DNA of 64,000 bases from Bacteroidetes bacterium HGW-Bacteroidetes-7 (GTDB taxonomy: Bacteria; Bacteroidota; Bacteroidia; Bacteroidales; UBA932), in contig PHDA01000003.1 of the NCBI GenBank assembly GCA_002842465.1, positions 1 through 64,000 on the forward strand. Reading direction: 5' to 3'. The notes under the pieces were generated by a model. The model saw nothing but the letters and a program-made list of their open reading frames with translations. It had not been told where the DNA came from and searched no databases. The translations under genes were made by a program, and so were the position numbers. The stretch's first letter is position 1. Each line of letters starts with the position of its first letter. Below, piece by piece: positions 13,180 to 22,343 of this stretch.

Positions 13180-15123
13180 ATGCACAAATTGTATGCATTA
13201 TTTGTAATTTATTTTTTCTATGCTGCGGGGCTTATATCTGCTGCAGGAATCTCTGTTTATGGTCAGAGCAAACCCGATACTACACAAAGGGTAAGGCTTG
13301 ATTCTGTAACTGTTACTACAGATACAAGAAGAGCTCCTCTGTCGGGAAGGGTATTTGCAGTGGGGTCTCATATAATTTCGGCATCTGCAGGCTCAATTGT
13401 TGAAACGGCAATGAGCTCCCTTGCAGACTATTTCAGGGCAGAGAGTGCCGTCTATCTCAAAGAGTATGGCAAAGGAATGTCCTCTTTTATCTCAATAAGA
13501 GGCACATCCTCTTCTCACACAACAGTATCATGGAACGGAATGAGTCTGGCACTTCCTACAATGGGGCAGACAGATTTGTCTCACATTCCTGTCTATTTTT
13601 TCGATAAAATGGACCTCCACATTGGAGGAAACTCTACCCTTTACGGTGACGGAAGCATTGGCGGAAACATATCTCTTGCAACAGCTCCCCATTGGAAAAA
13701 GGGGGTTAGCGGAGACATTACAACATCTGCAGGAAGCTTCTCAACTCTCTTTACCGGAGCCACAGTCAGATACTCAAACATCAAGACAGAGAGCAGAACC
13801 AGCATTTTCAGAGGTTCGGCAGTAAACAGATATGCTTTTGAGAACAACACTAAGACGGGAAGGCCAACAGAGTATCTAAATAATTCAGGATATGAAAATT
13901 ACGGAGTTCTTCAGGAGATACATCATAAAATAGGTAAAAGCTCGCTCCTCAATTTCAACCTCTGGTATCTGGACTTCAACAGGCAGATTCAGCCTTCGGT
14001 AGCACTCAATGACAGACCGGAGACATTCGCATCTATTTACGACAAAAACTTCAGGGCATCTCTCTCATACAGCGGACTCCTCTCGAAATTTTCTTACGCA
14101 GCAAGGGTCTCCTATGCCTACGACCACGAGAGATACAAAGAGGATATTATTGCTGCATCAAAAGTTTTAGCCTCTGCCGAGGCGGGCTATTCAACAAGCT
14201 CGGGGAGAGTCTCTTTTAAAGGAGGGGTAACGGCAGAACACATCTCGCCTCAGGTTGACTCATACGCTGATTCAATAACCGAACAACGGACTTACATTTA
14301 TCTGCTTGCAAAAATTGCTCTCACTAATAACCTTGTTGCATCGGCAGGAGCCAGATACGGTATGGTAACAGGCAGCGAAATTCCCGTAATGCCCTCATTT
14401 GATTTGCTCTACATACCATTAAAGACAAATAACACACAGCTCTCTCTCAGGGCCGCCGCCTCAGTAAGCAGCAAAGTACCGTCGCTTAATGACAGGTATT
14501 GGGGAGGAGTACACTCATACCTGAAAAGCGAATCTTCAAAGACAGCCGAGGGGGGGCTAAACCTCTCCTGGTTTAGTGGCCGCTCTTCGCTTGATATGTT
14601 TGTGACTGCTTACATAAGCGAAGTTAACGACTGGATTAGGTGGCTCCCTGCGGGAAGTGTGTGGAGGCCTCAGAATGTGCCCGAGGTAAACTCAAAAGGA
14701 GGAGAGGCCGGGGCCATGCTTACAGCTGCATTGGGAGAGTGGAGCCTTAAAACAGGATTAAACTACAACCTTACCAATGTGGTTATGAAAAAGAGTCTAA
14801 GGGCAGAGGACCCCTCTGTTGGCTATCAGTTGGCCTATCAGCCCAAACACTCATGGAGGGCATCTGTTACAGCAGATAAAGAGCCATTCTCACTCTTTGT
14901 GAGGGTTGCCTATACCGGGGAGAGAACAACCCTCGACATCTTTGACCGGCTCCCTTCCTACACTCTTACTGATATTGGCGCCTCAGCGAAGATCAACATT
15001 AACAAATATAAATTTACACTTAACGCAACAATCCTAAACCTGTTTGACACCAATTATCAGAACGTAAAGTTCTATGCGATGCCCAAAAGACATTGGCAGG
15101 TGTCGGTCAGATGGAATTTTTAA
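13180..15123 (+). CDS. btuB: TonB-dependent cobalamin receptor (BtuB-like)
   Basis: This 647-residue outer membrane receptor should import vitamin B12 or other corrinoids using TonB energy. It has an N-terminal signal peptide (FFYAAGLISAAGISVYG), a plug domain (RLDSVTVTTDTRR; FISIRGTSSSHTTVSWNG; YGDGSIGGNISL) and a 22-strand barrel ending in an aromatic residue (WQVSVRWNF). The direct evidence for the substrate is the cobalamin riboswitch in its leader, and a BtuG-like lipoprotein gene 15 bases downstream. It is somewhat longer than E. coli BtuB (about 610 residues), as is usual in Bacteroidota. Other corrinoid specificity cannot be excluded. Confidence 0.9.
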   Translation: MHKLYALFVIYFFYAAGLISAAGISVYGQSKPDTTQRVRLDSVTVTTDTRRAPLSGRVFAVGSHIISASAGSIVETAMSSLADYFRAESAVYLKEYGKGMSSFISIRGTSSSHTTVSWNGMSLALPTMGQTDLSHIPVYFFDKMDLHIGGNSTLYGDGSIGGNISLATAPHWKKGVSGDITTSAGSFSTLFTGATVRYSNIKTESRTSIFRGSAVNRYAFENNTKTGRPTEYLNNSGYENYGVLQEIHHKIGKSSLLNFNLWYLDFNRQIQPSVALNDRPETFASIYDKNFRASLSYSGLLSKFSYAARVSYAYDHERYKEDIIAASKVLASAEAGYSTSSGRVSFKGGVTAEHISPQVDSYADSITEQRTYIYLLAKIALTNNLVASAGARYGMVTGSEIPVMPSFDLLYIPLKTNNTQLSLRAAASVSSKVPSLNDRYWGGVHSYLKSESSKTAEGGLNLSWFSGRSSLDMFVTAYISEVNDWIRWLPAGSVWRPQNVPEVNSKGGEAGAMLTAALGEWSLKTGLNYNLTNVVMKKSLRAEDPSVGYQLAYQPKHSWRASVTADKEPFSLFVRVAYTGERTTLDIFDRLPSYTLTDIGASAKININKYKFTLNATILNLFDTNYQNVKFYAMPKRHWQVSVRWNF

Positions 15124-15138
15124 ACTTATTTAACTGAT

Positions 15139-16218
15139 ATGAAAAGACATTTTAAAAGAGGGCTTTTAGTGGTCCTGGCAGCTATTGCTCTGGTTTCCTG
15201 TACAAAAGATGAAACCCCGATTGTAATTCAACCGGAGAAAAAGGTGATTGTTATTAATCAAGGGAACTATACCGAGCACTCGGCGAGTCTCTCTGTTTAT
15301 GACGAGGTTACAGGGACGGTCCAGAACAGGGTATTTGAGAGCGCAAACGAAATTTCAATAGGAGCCACAATAATATCAGGAACACTTTCAGCTGACGGGA
15401 AAGCATATTTGATTTGCAACAACCCAGATAAAATCGAGATTATTGACGCAAAAACTTTTAAGATTGCAGAGAACTCACTTACAAGCGGATTGGAGTCACC
15501 ACGGAACGCCATTGTATATCAGAACAGGATTTATGTCTCTAACTGGGGGTATGATTATATAGTAAATTCTTTCGGATTCTGGGAGTTCAATAAATCGTAT
15601 GTCTCTGTTTATGACCTAAACACCAAGGCCTTCATTAAGAAAGTACTGGTAGGTACAGATGCAGAGGGCATGGTTATATACAACTCTAAACTTTTTGTAG
15701 CAGTCAAAGAGGGAGTAGCTGTTATAGATATTGTAAACGACAATATGAGCATCTTCACAACTATTAAGCCTGCCGGAATTAACGGAGGTGCAAAATATAT
15801 AACATTTGATCGCAATTCAAAATTATGGGCATCGTTCCCGGAAAAGGGAGTTGTTCAGATTGACCCGCTTACAATGAGCGTATTGGCTTCGGTTGAAGTT
15901 CCTGTTGATGCTATGGATGGCTATATTACAACTGATGTTTACGGAGAAAAAATTCTTACCTATTATACAAAATTTAACTCATCATATATGCCCGAAGATG
16001 CCGGTATCTATTCGGTTGATGTTAGTTCTAAGAGTGTTTCTAAAATCTTTTCGGGCATATATTTTTACGGAGTAGGGGTTAGCCCCTTTACAGGCAGTGT
16101 ATTTACGGCAGAGGTGAGCTTTACATCAAACTCTTTGATGAAGGTGTTTGGCATAGATGGTACGCCAAAAGGGTCAGCCACTACAGGTGTTGGAACCTGC
16201 CGGTATCTGTTTCTGTAA
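15139..16218 (+). CDS. BtuG-like beta-propeller surface lipoprotein
   Basis: This 359-residue lipoprotein (lipobox ALVSCTKD) belongs to the YncE-like seven-bladed beta-propeller group. Repeating blades are visible as motifs such as GTVQNRVFESAN, LICNNPDKIEIIDAKTFK, VSNWGYDYIVNS, VAVKEGVAVIDIVND and KGVVQIDPLTMSVLASV. In Bacteroides, BtuG is a surface lipoprotein of this fold that captures B12 with very high affinity and passes it to BtuB. Location directly behind a BtuB-like gene under one cobalamin riboswitch supports the same role here. Identity with BtuG is inferred from fold and context, not from residue-level comparison. Confidence 0.8.
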   Translation: MKRHFKRGLLVVLAAIALVSCTKDETPIVIQPEKKVIVINQGNYTEHSASLSVYDEVTGTVQNRVFESANEISIGATIISGTLSADGKAYLICNNPDKIEIIDAKTFKIAENSLTSGLESPRNAIVYQNRIYVSNWGYDYIVNSFGFWEFNKSYVSVYDLNTKAFIKKVLVGTDAEGMVIYNSKLFVAVKEGVAVIDIVNDNMSIFTTIKPAGINGGAKYITFDRNSKLWASFPEKGVVQIDPLTMSVLASVEVPVDAMDGYITTDVYGEKILTYYTKFNSSYMPEDAGIYSVDVSSKSVSKIFSGIYFYGVGVSPFTGSVFTAEVSFTSNSLMKVFGIDGTPKGSATTGVGTCRYLFL

Positions 16219-16234
16219 TTTATTGCGGGGAGTG

Positions 16235-16645
16235 TTACTCCGGAAGGTGAAATGTGATGTTCTTAATAATGTCGGGATGTACACTGTTTGCAACAGGACA
16301 GGTCTTAACGGCAGTCTCAATAAACCTCATCTCTCTTTCGGAGTAGTCATTTCTCGGCAAATAGATGTCAAGCTTGAGTTCACCGACTCTTCTCGGATTT
16401 GAAGTCATTATCTTTTCTGTTTCGATTCTTGTTCCGTCAACCGAAAAACCGTGTGCCTGAGCAGAAATCCCCATTATAGTAAGAATACACGAGCCAAGCG
16501 AAGCGGCAAAAAGGTCTGTAGGTGAGAACATCTCGCCCTTACCGTTATTATCTTCAGGAGCCTCTGTCATTATCTTGCTTCCAGATTTCAAATGTTCTGC
16601 CTCTGTTTTTAAGTCACCAATGTAAAAGGTTCTTATTTTTGTCAT
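16235..16645 (-). CDS. OsmC/Ohr family peroxiredoxin-like protein
   Basis: This 136-residue cytoplasmic protein of the OsmC superfamily reduces organic hydroperoxides with a pair of reactive cysteines. Both are visible: Cys in FAASLGSCILTIMGI (about residue 53) and Cys in VKTCPVANSVHPDI (about residue 117). The N-terminal beta section (KIRTFYIGDLKTEAEHLKSG) and the conserved FSPTDLFAASL stretch fit the family. It converges on the BtuG-like gene and lies downstream of miaB on the same strand, 21 bases from its stop, so it may share that transcript. Confidence 0.88.
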   Translation of the reverse strand: MTKIRTFYIGDLKTEAEHLKSGSKIMTEAPEDNNGKGEMFSPTDLFAASLGSCILTIMGISAQAHGFSVDGTRIETEKIMTSNPRRVGELKLDIYLPRNDYSEREMRFIETAVKTCPVANSVHPDIIKNITFHLPE

Positions 16646-16666
16646 AATATGCTTTATTTTAATGTA

Positions 16667-18019
16667 TTAAACTAGAATTCCCTTGAGTGTAGCTGAGGTA
16701 TATGAGGTTACTTTAACCTTTACATAATCACCAACTTTATGTTCACCCGCAGGAAAAACACAAATTTTGTTCTGTGAAGTTCTTCCGACAAGCTCTGCAG
16801 TCGATCTTTTTGATGTTCCCTCAACCAGCACCTCAACAATTTTATCCATATCTTGCATATTGCTTATATGTGAAAGCTCATTTTGGAGCGCAATAATCTC
16901 GTTAAGCCTTCTGTTTTTGATTTCGTGAGGTACATCATCAGGGTACATTTCGGCAGCTTTGGTGTCGGGCCTTTCAGAGTACTGAAACATAAACGCTGTG
17001 TAGTAGCCCACCTCTCTCATAACCGAAAGGGTTTCAAGATGGTCAGCTTCGGTCTCTCCCGAAAAGCCGGCAATCATGTCTGTACTTATAGTGCTTTCGG
17101 GAATTATATCCTTGATTTTCTTAACTTTTGCAAGATACTCCTCCCGTGTGTACTTGCGGTTCATTCTCTTGAGAACATCATTACTTCCGCTTTGTATTGG
17201 AAGGTGTACATGACGGCAAATGTTTTCAAAGGCGGCTATAGTATGCAGCACAGAATCGTCCATGTCCTTAGGATGCGATGTCGAGAAGCGAACCCTCAAT
17301 TGCGGGCTTATCTTTGCAACCATTTCAAGTAACTTTGCAAATGTTACCTCTCTCTCCCAAAGATAGGAGTTCACATTTTGGCCAAGAAGAGTCACCTCTT
17401 TATATCCGTTTTCAAAAAGTTCTCTTGCCTCGTTAATTATACTTTGTGGATTTCGGCTCCTCTCCCTTCCCCTCACATATGGCACAACACAATATGAACA
17501 AAAGTTATTACACCCTCTCATTATCGCAATATAGGCAGAGACTCCGTTTTTGTCCATCCTTACAGGAGAGATATCTGCATAGGTCTCCTCCTGTGAAAGC
17601 ATGGTATTTATCTGTTTATCACCACCCGAAAGAGCCTCAATCAGCGATGGGAGCTCACGGTATGAATCCGGGCCGGCCACAATGTCAACAGCACCGTTCT
17701 CCAGCAATTTCTCTTTAAGCCTCTCTGCCATACAACCCAGAATTCCAATCTTCAACCCCTTTTTCTTCCTCTTAAGATAGCCCAACTGCTTTATTCTTGC
17801 CCAGACTTTTTGCTCGGCGTTATCTCTTATAGAACAAGTGTTTACAAGAATAAGTGAGGCGTCCTGAATTTTATCGCAAATAGAGTATCCGCAAGGCTGG
17901 AGAACCGAAAGCACAACTTCGCTGTCGTTCACGTTCATCTGACAGCCATAGGTTTCAATATATACTTGCTTAAGATTGTTGTCTAAGATAGGTTTTACGG
18001 AATGGAATTTGATAGTCAT
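16667..18019 (-). CDS. miaB: tRNA-2-methylthio-N6-dimethylallyladenosine synthase
   Basis: This 450-residue radical-SAM methylthiotransferase adds the ms2 group to i6A37 in tRNAs reading UNN codons. The UPF0004 N-terminal domain carries ETYGCQMNVNDSE with the first auxiliary-cluster Cys, and further Cys in VNTCSIRD and ILGCMAER. The radical-SAM motif is CNNFCSYCVVPYVRGRE (about residue 170), and a C-terminal TRAM domain (VEVLVEGTSKRS ... VKVKVTSYTSATLKG) binds the tRNA. Length and motif spacing are those of MiaB rather than MtaB or RimO. A promoter box lies just upstream at 18039-18046. Confidence 0.95.
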   Translation of the reverse strand: MTIKFHSVKPILDNNLKQVYIETYGCQMNVNDSEVVLSVLQPCGYSICDKIQDASLILVNTCSIRDNAEQKVWARIKQLGYLKRKKKGLKIGILGCMAERLKEKLLENGAVDIVAGPDSYRELPSLIEALSGGDKQINTMLSQEETYADISPVRMDKNGVSAYIAIMRGCNNFCSYCVVPYVRGRERSRNPQSIINEARELFENGYKEVTLLGQNVNSYLWEREVTFAKLLEMVAKISPQLRVRFSTSHPKDMDDSVLHTIAAFENICRHVHLPIQSGSNDVLKRMNRKYTREEYLAKVKKIKDIIPESTISTDMIAGFSGETEADHLETLSVMREVGYYTAFMFQYSERPDTKAAEMYPDDVPHEIKNRRLNEIIALQNELSHISNMQDMDKIVEVLVEGTSKRSTAELVGRTSQNKICVFPAGEHKVGDYVKVKVTSYTSATLKGILV

Positions 18020-18038
18020 CTATAGTACATTTATTCCG

Positions 18039-18064
18039 CAAATATATGCTTTTTTATACCTTTG
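18039..18064. promoter_or_regulatory. Divergent promoter pair, miaB and LEA-like gene
   Basis: CAAATATA (18039-18046) is TATATTTG on the minus strand, 20 bases before miaB. TACCTTTG (18057-18064) faces the other way, 22 bases before the gene at 18086. The two -7 boxes are only 10 bases apart, so the promoters probably interfere with each other. Confidence 0.55.
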
Positions 18065-18085
18065 CTGTAATTCAAATATTAAAAT

Positions 18086-18550
18086 ATGAACAGATTATTA
18101 GCTATTGCTTTGGTTACAATTCTTTTTACAACCTCATGTTCAAAACTGAAAGAGGTAGATGTAAGGGATATGAAGGTCACAAAGTTCGAACTCATTAATA
18201 CAACCACTGCAAATATCCATATCGAGTACCTGATTGAGAATCCATCAGGCAGAACAATCTCGGTTCTGAGTGCTGATGGCATTCTTAAAAAAAGAGGTGT
18301 AAATTTTGCTTATGCAACGTTGATTAGTGCCGATGAGATCACTCCAAAGATGGCCAGTATTAACGGGATAGTTTTTAGGATTGAGATTAGTGACCCTCTC
18401 TCCCTTCTTGCGATGGGGTTAAATGTATCGAAATGGGATTTGGATGAATTCTTGCTTGATGGAGTTTTTACATTAAAAGTTTCCGGTGCACGACGGAGAA
18501 CGCTTAAATATAAGGATGTGCCGTTGGAAAACATTATAAATGCACTTTAA
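18086..18550 (+). CDS. LEA-type-2-like lipoprotein
   Basis: This 154-residue lipoprotein has signal and lipobox LFTTSCSKLK. The mature part resembles the LEA14/WHy beta-sandwich: VRDMKVTKFELINTTTANIH, an NPSG turn, then strands to the end. In Bacteroidota such small LEA-like lipoproteins are common and of unknown function, perhaps in envelope stability. It is followed 11 bases later by a SPOR-domain protein, so the two may form a small envelope operon. Family assignment is moderate, from the strand pattern and the conserved NP turn only. Confidence 0.65.
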   Translation: MNRLLAIALVTILFTTSCSKLKEVDVRDMKVTKFELINTTTANIHIEYLIENPSGRTISVLSADGILKKRGVNFAYATLISADEITPKMASINGIVFRIEISDPLSLLAMGLNVSKWDLDEFLLDGVFTLKVSGARRRTLKYKDVPLENIINAL

Positions 18551-18561
18551 TTACCGCAATT

Positions 18562-19053
18562 ATGAAAAGAGTACCTCTTATTAAAACATTTCTTCTGTCA
18601 TTAATTTCTGTTTTGTGGCTCTCTCTTCCTGCAAATGCGCAAGCTCAAATTCTAAATGAGAGTGATACCTTGTTTAGGTCAGATATATTTAAAATTATTG
18701 CAGAGCCAGGCATAACGCTCTCTACAGTAGTAATTAAGCAAAGCAGTCATATTACAAAAACTGTAAATAATTACATAGCAAATGCTTCCAAAAAAAGGTT
18801 GAGTGGCTTTCGCATAAGAATTTTCTTTGATAATAAGCAGGATGCAAGAGATAAGTCTCTCAATCTTGAGAACTCCTTCAGGGAACTTTATCCCGGTGTG
18901 GGTGCTTACAGAACCTATACTAACCCCTATTTTAAGGTAACGGTTGGTGATTTTAGAAACAGATCAGATGCAATGAAGCTCTTTAAAGAGATTGAAAATA
19001 TTTACCCTTCGGCCTTTATTGTGAGAGAGCAAATTAATTTCCCTCCCCTTTAA
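18562..19053 (+). CDS. Secreted SPOR-domain protein
   Basis: This 163-residue exported protein has a cleavable signal peptide (LSLPANAQAQ). The C-terminal half is a SPOR-like fold: LSGFRIRIFFDNKQDARDKS, then NPYFKVTVGDFRNRSDAMKL and a closing strand ending FIVREQINFPPL. SPOR domains bind denuded glycan strands of septal peptidoglycan. The N-terminal half has no known domain. The gene ends 5 bases before the convergent acyltransferase gene, without an obvious terminator between them. Confidence 0.75.
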   Translation: MKRVPLIKTFLLSLISVLWLSLPANAQAQILNESDTLFRSDIFKIIAEPGITLSTVVIKQSSHITKTVNNYIANASKKRLSGFRIRIFFDNKQDARDKSLNLENSFRELYPGVGAYRTYTNPYFKVTVGDFRNRSDAMKLFKEIENIYPSAFIVREQINFPPL

Positions 19054-19058
19054 TCTGA

Positions 19059-20030
19059 CTATAAGTGTTTTCCAAGTATTGGATTTTTCCACCATTTCGG
19101 TTGGAACCTAGCGGCTAATCTTCTGAGCGGAGTGATATATCTCTCAATTTTTTCGGGGTAAATATCTGAAATATTTATCATTATTCCTGTCTCCTCTACT
19201 CCTCCGAATCCATCGTTAATTGCAGTTCCAAAGACCTTCATCGAAGGCGAAAGATTCATATAAGAATTTATAAGTGGAGGAATATTCTCTCCTAGAGTTC
19301 TAATCTCTTTTGATAATACTTTATACCCCTCTTTGTAGTCAACCGAATTGAATAACTCATTAAAGTATGGGTTGTTAGTGTCGTACTCTAGTGGATTAAT
19401 CGGTTTTACAAGCCCCTTTTCATCAGTAAAATAGATGCTTAGAAAATTAAGCAGTGTATTTCTCGCCCTCATATTGTATGACGAGTACATGGTCACTTTG
19501 CCGAAAAAATATTTGATATGAGGATATCTCAGGACCAATGCTCCCAAACCGTCCCAGAGATTGTCAAGAGCGTAGAGCCCTTTTCTGCGAATATTGGTGC
19601 TTTGATAATTCGGCTGGATGAATGATCTTCCCAGCTCAATTGTAAATGGCATATACTCAGAAACAAATTCCGGAGAAAAAGCAAAGAGCTCACTAGTTGC
19701 CATGTGATGGATATCCAGCCCTGAACACTTGATGTAACGATAGCCGCCGATAATTTCCTGGTCTTTAGGGTCCCATACAATAAGTTGCCTGTAAGGGTTT
19801 TTTGAGTCGGTATCAAATTCATCAATATCTATAGGTTTGCCGGTACCACCTCCCGCAAGTCTGAATGAGATCTCTCTGAGCCTTCCAATCTCCCTCATGG
19901 TGTGAGGCGAGTCCTGGGCAGTCACTTCGTAAAGCTTATTGTCTCCTTTACGTGTGTTTCTTATAAACTTATCTGACGATAGCTCATCAATAATGAGCTT
20001 TCGGTCTATGGGTAATATTACCGGTTCCAT
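19059..20030 (-). CDS. GNAT N-acyltransferase of aminolipid synthesis (GlsB/OlsB-like)
   Basis: This 323-residue protein is of the hemolysin-like GNAT acyltransferase type. Such enzymes transfer a 3-hydroxyacyl group to an amino acid nitrogen, giving N-acyl glycine or ornithine, the first step of glycine and ornithine lipid synthesis. Visible features are KLYEVTAQDSPHTMREIGRL, the substrate section FTIELGRSFIQPNYQ and LDNLWDGLGALVLRYPHI. It starts inside the stop codon region of the PlsC-type gene upstream (overlap of 13 bases), the same partner arrangement as glsB/glsA in Bacteroides. I chose ATG 20030 over an in-frame start at 20078 because it matches the conserved beginning MEPVILPIDR. Confidence 0.75.
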   Translation of the reverse strand: MEPVILPIDRKLIIDELSSDKFIRNTRKGDNKLYEVTAQDSPHTMREIGRLREISFRLAGGGTGKPIDIDEFDTDSKNPYRQLIVWDPKDQEIIGGYRYIKCSGLDIHHMATSELFAFSPEFVSEYMPFTIELGRSFIQPNYQSTNIRRKGLYALDNLWDGLGALVLRYPHIKYFFGKVTMYSSYNMRARNTLLNFLSIYFTDEKGLVKPINPLEYDTNNPYFNELFNSVDYKEGYKVLSKEIRTLGENIPPLINSYMNLSPSMKVFGTAINDGFGGVEETGIMINISDIYPEKIERYITPLRRLAARFQPKWWKNPILGKHL

Positions 20031-20857
20031 TTGTTGTTTTTTAGTGAGTAAACTCTCTCCCTGACAATGTCGTTCCATTCATTAACACTTTTACCCGATA
20101 AAAGTTCTTCATAGGTAAAAGGCTTTCCAATATACGCCTTGAATGATCTGTTTTTTTGACGAAACATTTCATGAGGCAACAGAATTGTTTCATAGTTAAA
20201 TTTTATCCCCAACCATTTTCGGAGGTTTGCCAATCTGTAAAAAAACCAGGAGTTTCTACCTTCAAAAAAGATGGGTAAAATATCTCTTTTATATTTAAGT
20301 GCCTGGTTTATATAGCTTTTTTTCCACTCCAGGTCTTCAATTTTGCCTTTGATTAGACGGGAGCAAAGCCCGGCAGGGAAGTATATAATTTGATCCCCGG
20401 AGCTATAGCTTTCATTGAACATATTTGCCGACTCTGCAGTCTGCTTCCCATATTTATTTATTGGTATAAATATTGGCCTTAAAGGTTCGATGCTGTAAAC
20501 CAGATCATTTACAATAAATTTAACAGACTCAAAAATTTGGCCAAAAGCTTCGGACAGAATCAATCCATCAAGACCTCCCAACGGGTGATTTGAGACTATT
20601 ATGTATCTGCGATCCAATTGAAGATTTTCCTGTCCGGTTAATGTGTATTTAATGTTTATACGCTTGAGTGCCTCTGTAGCAAATGGAACACCTCTTAGAT
20701 GACCGTACTCCGAAAGCAGGTCGTTTATCTCTTCTTGGTGGATGAGTTTTTTAAGCCAGCTGAAAACAAAACCCGGGATTATCTTCAATAGTTTAGGGTT
20801 TTTTCCGGCAATAACACTCTCTACATCAACTCTGGTACTTCTCTTCAATTCGCTCAT
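20018..20857 (-). CDS. PlsC-type O-acyltransferase (GlsA/OlsA-like)
   Basis: This 279-residue lysophospholipid-type acyltransferase should add the second acyl chain onto the 3-hydroxyl of the N-acyl amino acid made by its neighbour. The catalytic block is VSNHPLGGLDGL (His and Asp five residues apart rather than the usual four, as often seen in the hemolysin-associated Bacteroidota group). The second block is YFPAGLCSRL, and the third is ILPIFFEGRNSWFF. A short hydrophobic segment near residue 28 (IIPGFVFSWLKKL) may attach it to the inner membrane. Its end overlaps the next gene, so the two are translationally coupled. Confidence 0.78.
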   Translation of the reverse strand: MSELKRSTRVDVESVIAGKNPKLLKIIPGFVFSWLKKLIHQEEINDLLSEYGHLRGVPFATEALKRINIKYTLTGQENLQLDRRYIIVSNHPLGGLDGLILSEAFGQIFESVKFIVNDLVYSIEPLRPIFIPINKYGKQTAESANMFNESYSSGDQIIYFPAGLCSRLIKGKIEDLEWKKSYINQALKYKRDILPIFFEGRNSWFFYRLANLRKWLGIKFNYETILLPHEMFRQKNRSFKAYIGKPFTYEELLSGKSVNEWNDIVRERVYSLKNNKWNR

Positions 20858-20898
20858 CTGAGGCGGGGTTTGTAAGATGCGAAGTTAAATAAAAATCA

Positions 20899-20906
20899 TA
20901 TCTTTG
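20899..20906 (+). promoter_or_regulatory. -7 box for rpoN
   Basis: TATCTTTG places the transcription start near 20912. This rules out the ATG at 20912 as the usual start and supports ATG 20927. Confidence 0.55.
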
Positions 20907-20926
20907 CATAAATGTTCCATAGTAAT

Positions 20927-22333
20927 ATGCTAAAACAGGGATTACAACAAAAACTACTACAAAAGCTTTCGCCACTTCAGATTCAAACAATAAAACTTCT
21001 GGAGTTGCCAACGCTGGAACTTGAACAACGAATAAAAAAGGAGCTGGAGGAGAACCCCGTTCTGGACGAAGTTTCAGACAGCGATGAAATTGATGACGGG
21101 TCCGCGAGATCCTTCTCGCTTAGTGAGTATTCATCAGATGACCAGATTCCATCATATAAGCTCTTTACCAGCAATCAGGGTAAGGATATTAAGCCCGAAT
21201 ACAATACTTTTTCTGTCAGGGAGAGCTTTCATCAATCACTAATCACTCAGCTCGGCTACAGTCAGATGGATGCCAGGGCAAAAGCAATTGCCAAATTCAT
21301 AATTGGCAGTCTTGATGATGATGGTTATCTCAGAAGAGACCTTGATGCTCTTTCCGATGACATCTCATTTAGAGTGGGAATTGAGACAAACCCGCACGAA
21401 CTTGAGTTAATTCTGAAAAAAATTCAGGATTTCGAACCTGTTGGAATAGGTGCTCGTGATCTTCAGGAGTGTTTGCTTTTGCAAATCAGAGCACGAGAGC
21501 GCACGCCTCAGGTAGTGCTTGCCGAGAGCATCCTGGAGGATCACTTTTCGGAATTTACCAAAAAGCATTACCAGAAGATATTGTCTCGCCTTTCAATTAA
21601 TGAAGCACAACTGAGAGAGGCCATAGAGGAGATAGTGCATCTGAATCCAAGACCGGGAGGTCAAATTGATGACTCATACGCTGAACAGGCTCAGCAGGTT
21701 GTTCCGGATTTTGTTTTAGAGTACAAAGACAGTGAGCTGATTATGACTATGCCGCGCTTCTCTGTTCCGGAGCTTAAGGTTAACAAGAGATATGCCGACC
21801 TTTTGATGACTGCAGCAGGTGGAGATAGAGCAGGCAAAGAGGCAGCAACATTTGTAAAACAGAAACTGGATTCCGCAAAATGGTTTATTGAGGCAATAAG
21901 ACAAAGGCATAACACCCTTAATAACACAATGAACGCAATTATTGACTTTCAGCGAGAGTTCTTTATCGAAGGTGACGAAACAAAGTTGCGTCCAATGGTT
22001 CTGAAAAATATTGCCGAAAAGACCAACCTTGATATATCAACCATATCCAGAGTTGTTAACTGTAAATACATACAGACACACTTTGGGATTTACCCTCTAA
22101 AATACTTTTTCTCCGAAGGGCTAATGACAGATGCGGGAGAGGAGGTCTCTACAAGAGAGATTAAAAACATACTCGCATCAAGCATTGATGTTGAGGATAA
22201 GAAGAAGCCGCTAACAGATGAGGAGTTGGTTACTGTTCTGACAGAGAAAGGGTATAGGGTGGCAAGAAGAACTGTTGCGAAGTACCGTGAACAGCTCAAT
22301 ATCCCAATTGCGAGACTTAGAAAGGAGCTTTAA
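20927..22333 (+). CDS. rpoN: RNA polymerase sigma-54 factor
   Basis: This 468-residue alternative sigma factor directs polymerase to -24/-12 promoters and needs enhancer-binding ATPases. Domains in order: the Gln/Leu-rich activator-interacting region I (QQKLLQKLSPLQIQTIKLLELP), an acidic linker, the core-binding domain, and the HTH domain ending in the RpoN box ARRTVAKYRE near the C-terminus (DNA -24 recognition). Start ATG 20927 (MLKQGLQQ) fits the promoter position. Its last codons are followed by an amidohydrolase gene 10 bases on. No enhancer-binding protein is encoded in this window. Confidence 0.95.
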   Translation: MLKQGLQQKLLQKLSPLQIQTIKLLELPTLELEQRIKKELEENPVLDEVSDSDEIDDGSARSFSLSEYSSDDQIPSYKLFTSNQGKDIKPEYNTFSVRESFHQSLITQLGYSQMDARAKAIAKFIIGSLDDDGYLRRDLDALSDDISFRVGIETNPHELELILKKIQDFEPVGIGARDLQECLLLQIRARERTPQVVLAESILEDHFSEFTKKHYQKILSRLSINEAQLREAIEEIVHLNPRPGGQIDDSYAEQAQQVVPDFVLEYKDSELIMTMPRFSVPELKVNKRYADLLMTAAGGDRAGKEAATFVKQKLDSAKWFIEAIRQRHNTLNNTMNAIIDFQREFFIEGDETKLRPMVLKNIAEKTNLDISTISRVVNCKYIQTHFGIYPLKYFFSEGLMTDAGEEVSTREIKNILASSIDVEDKKKPLTDEELVTVLTEKGYRVARRTVAKYREQLNIPIARLRKEL

Positions 22334-22343
22334 AAAACTTAAT

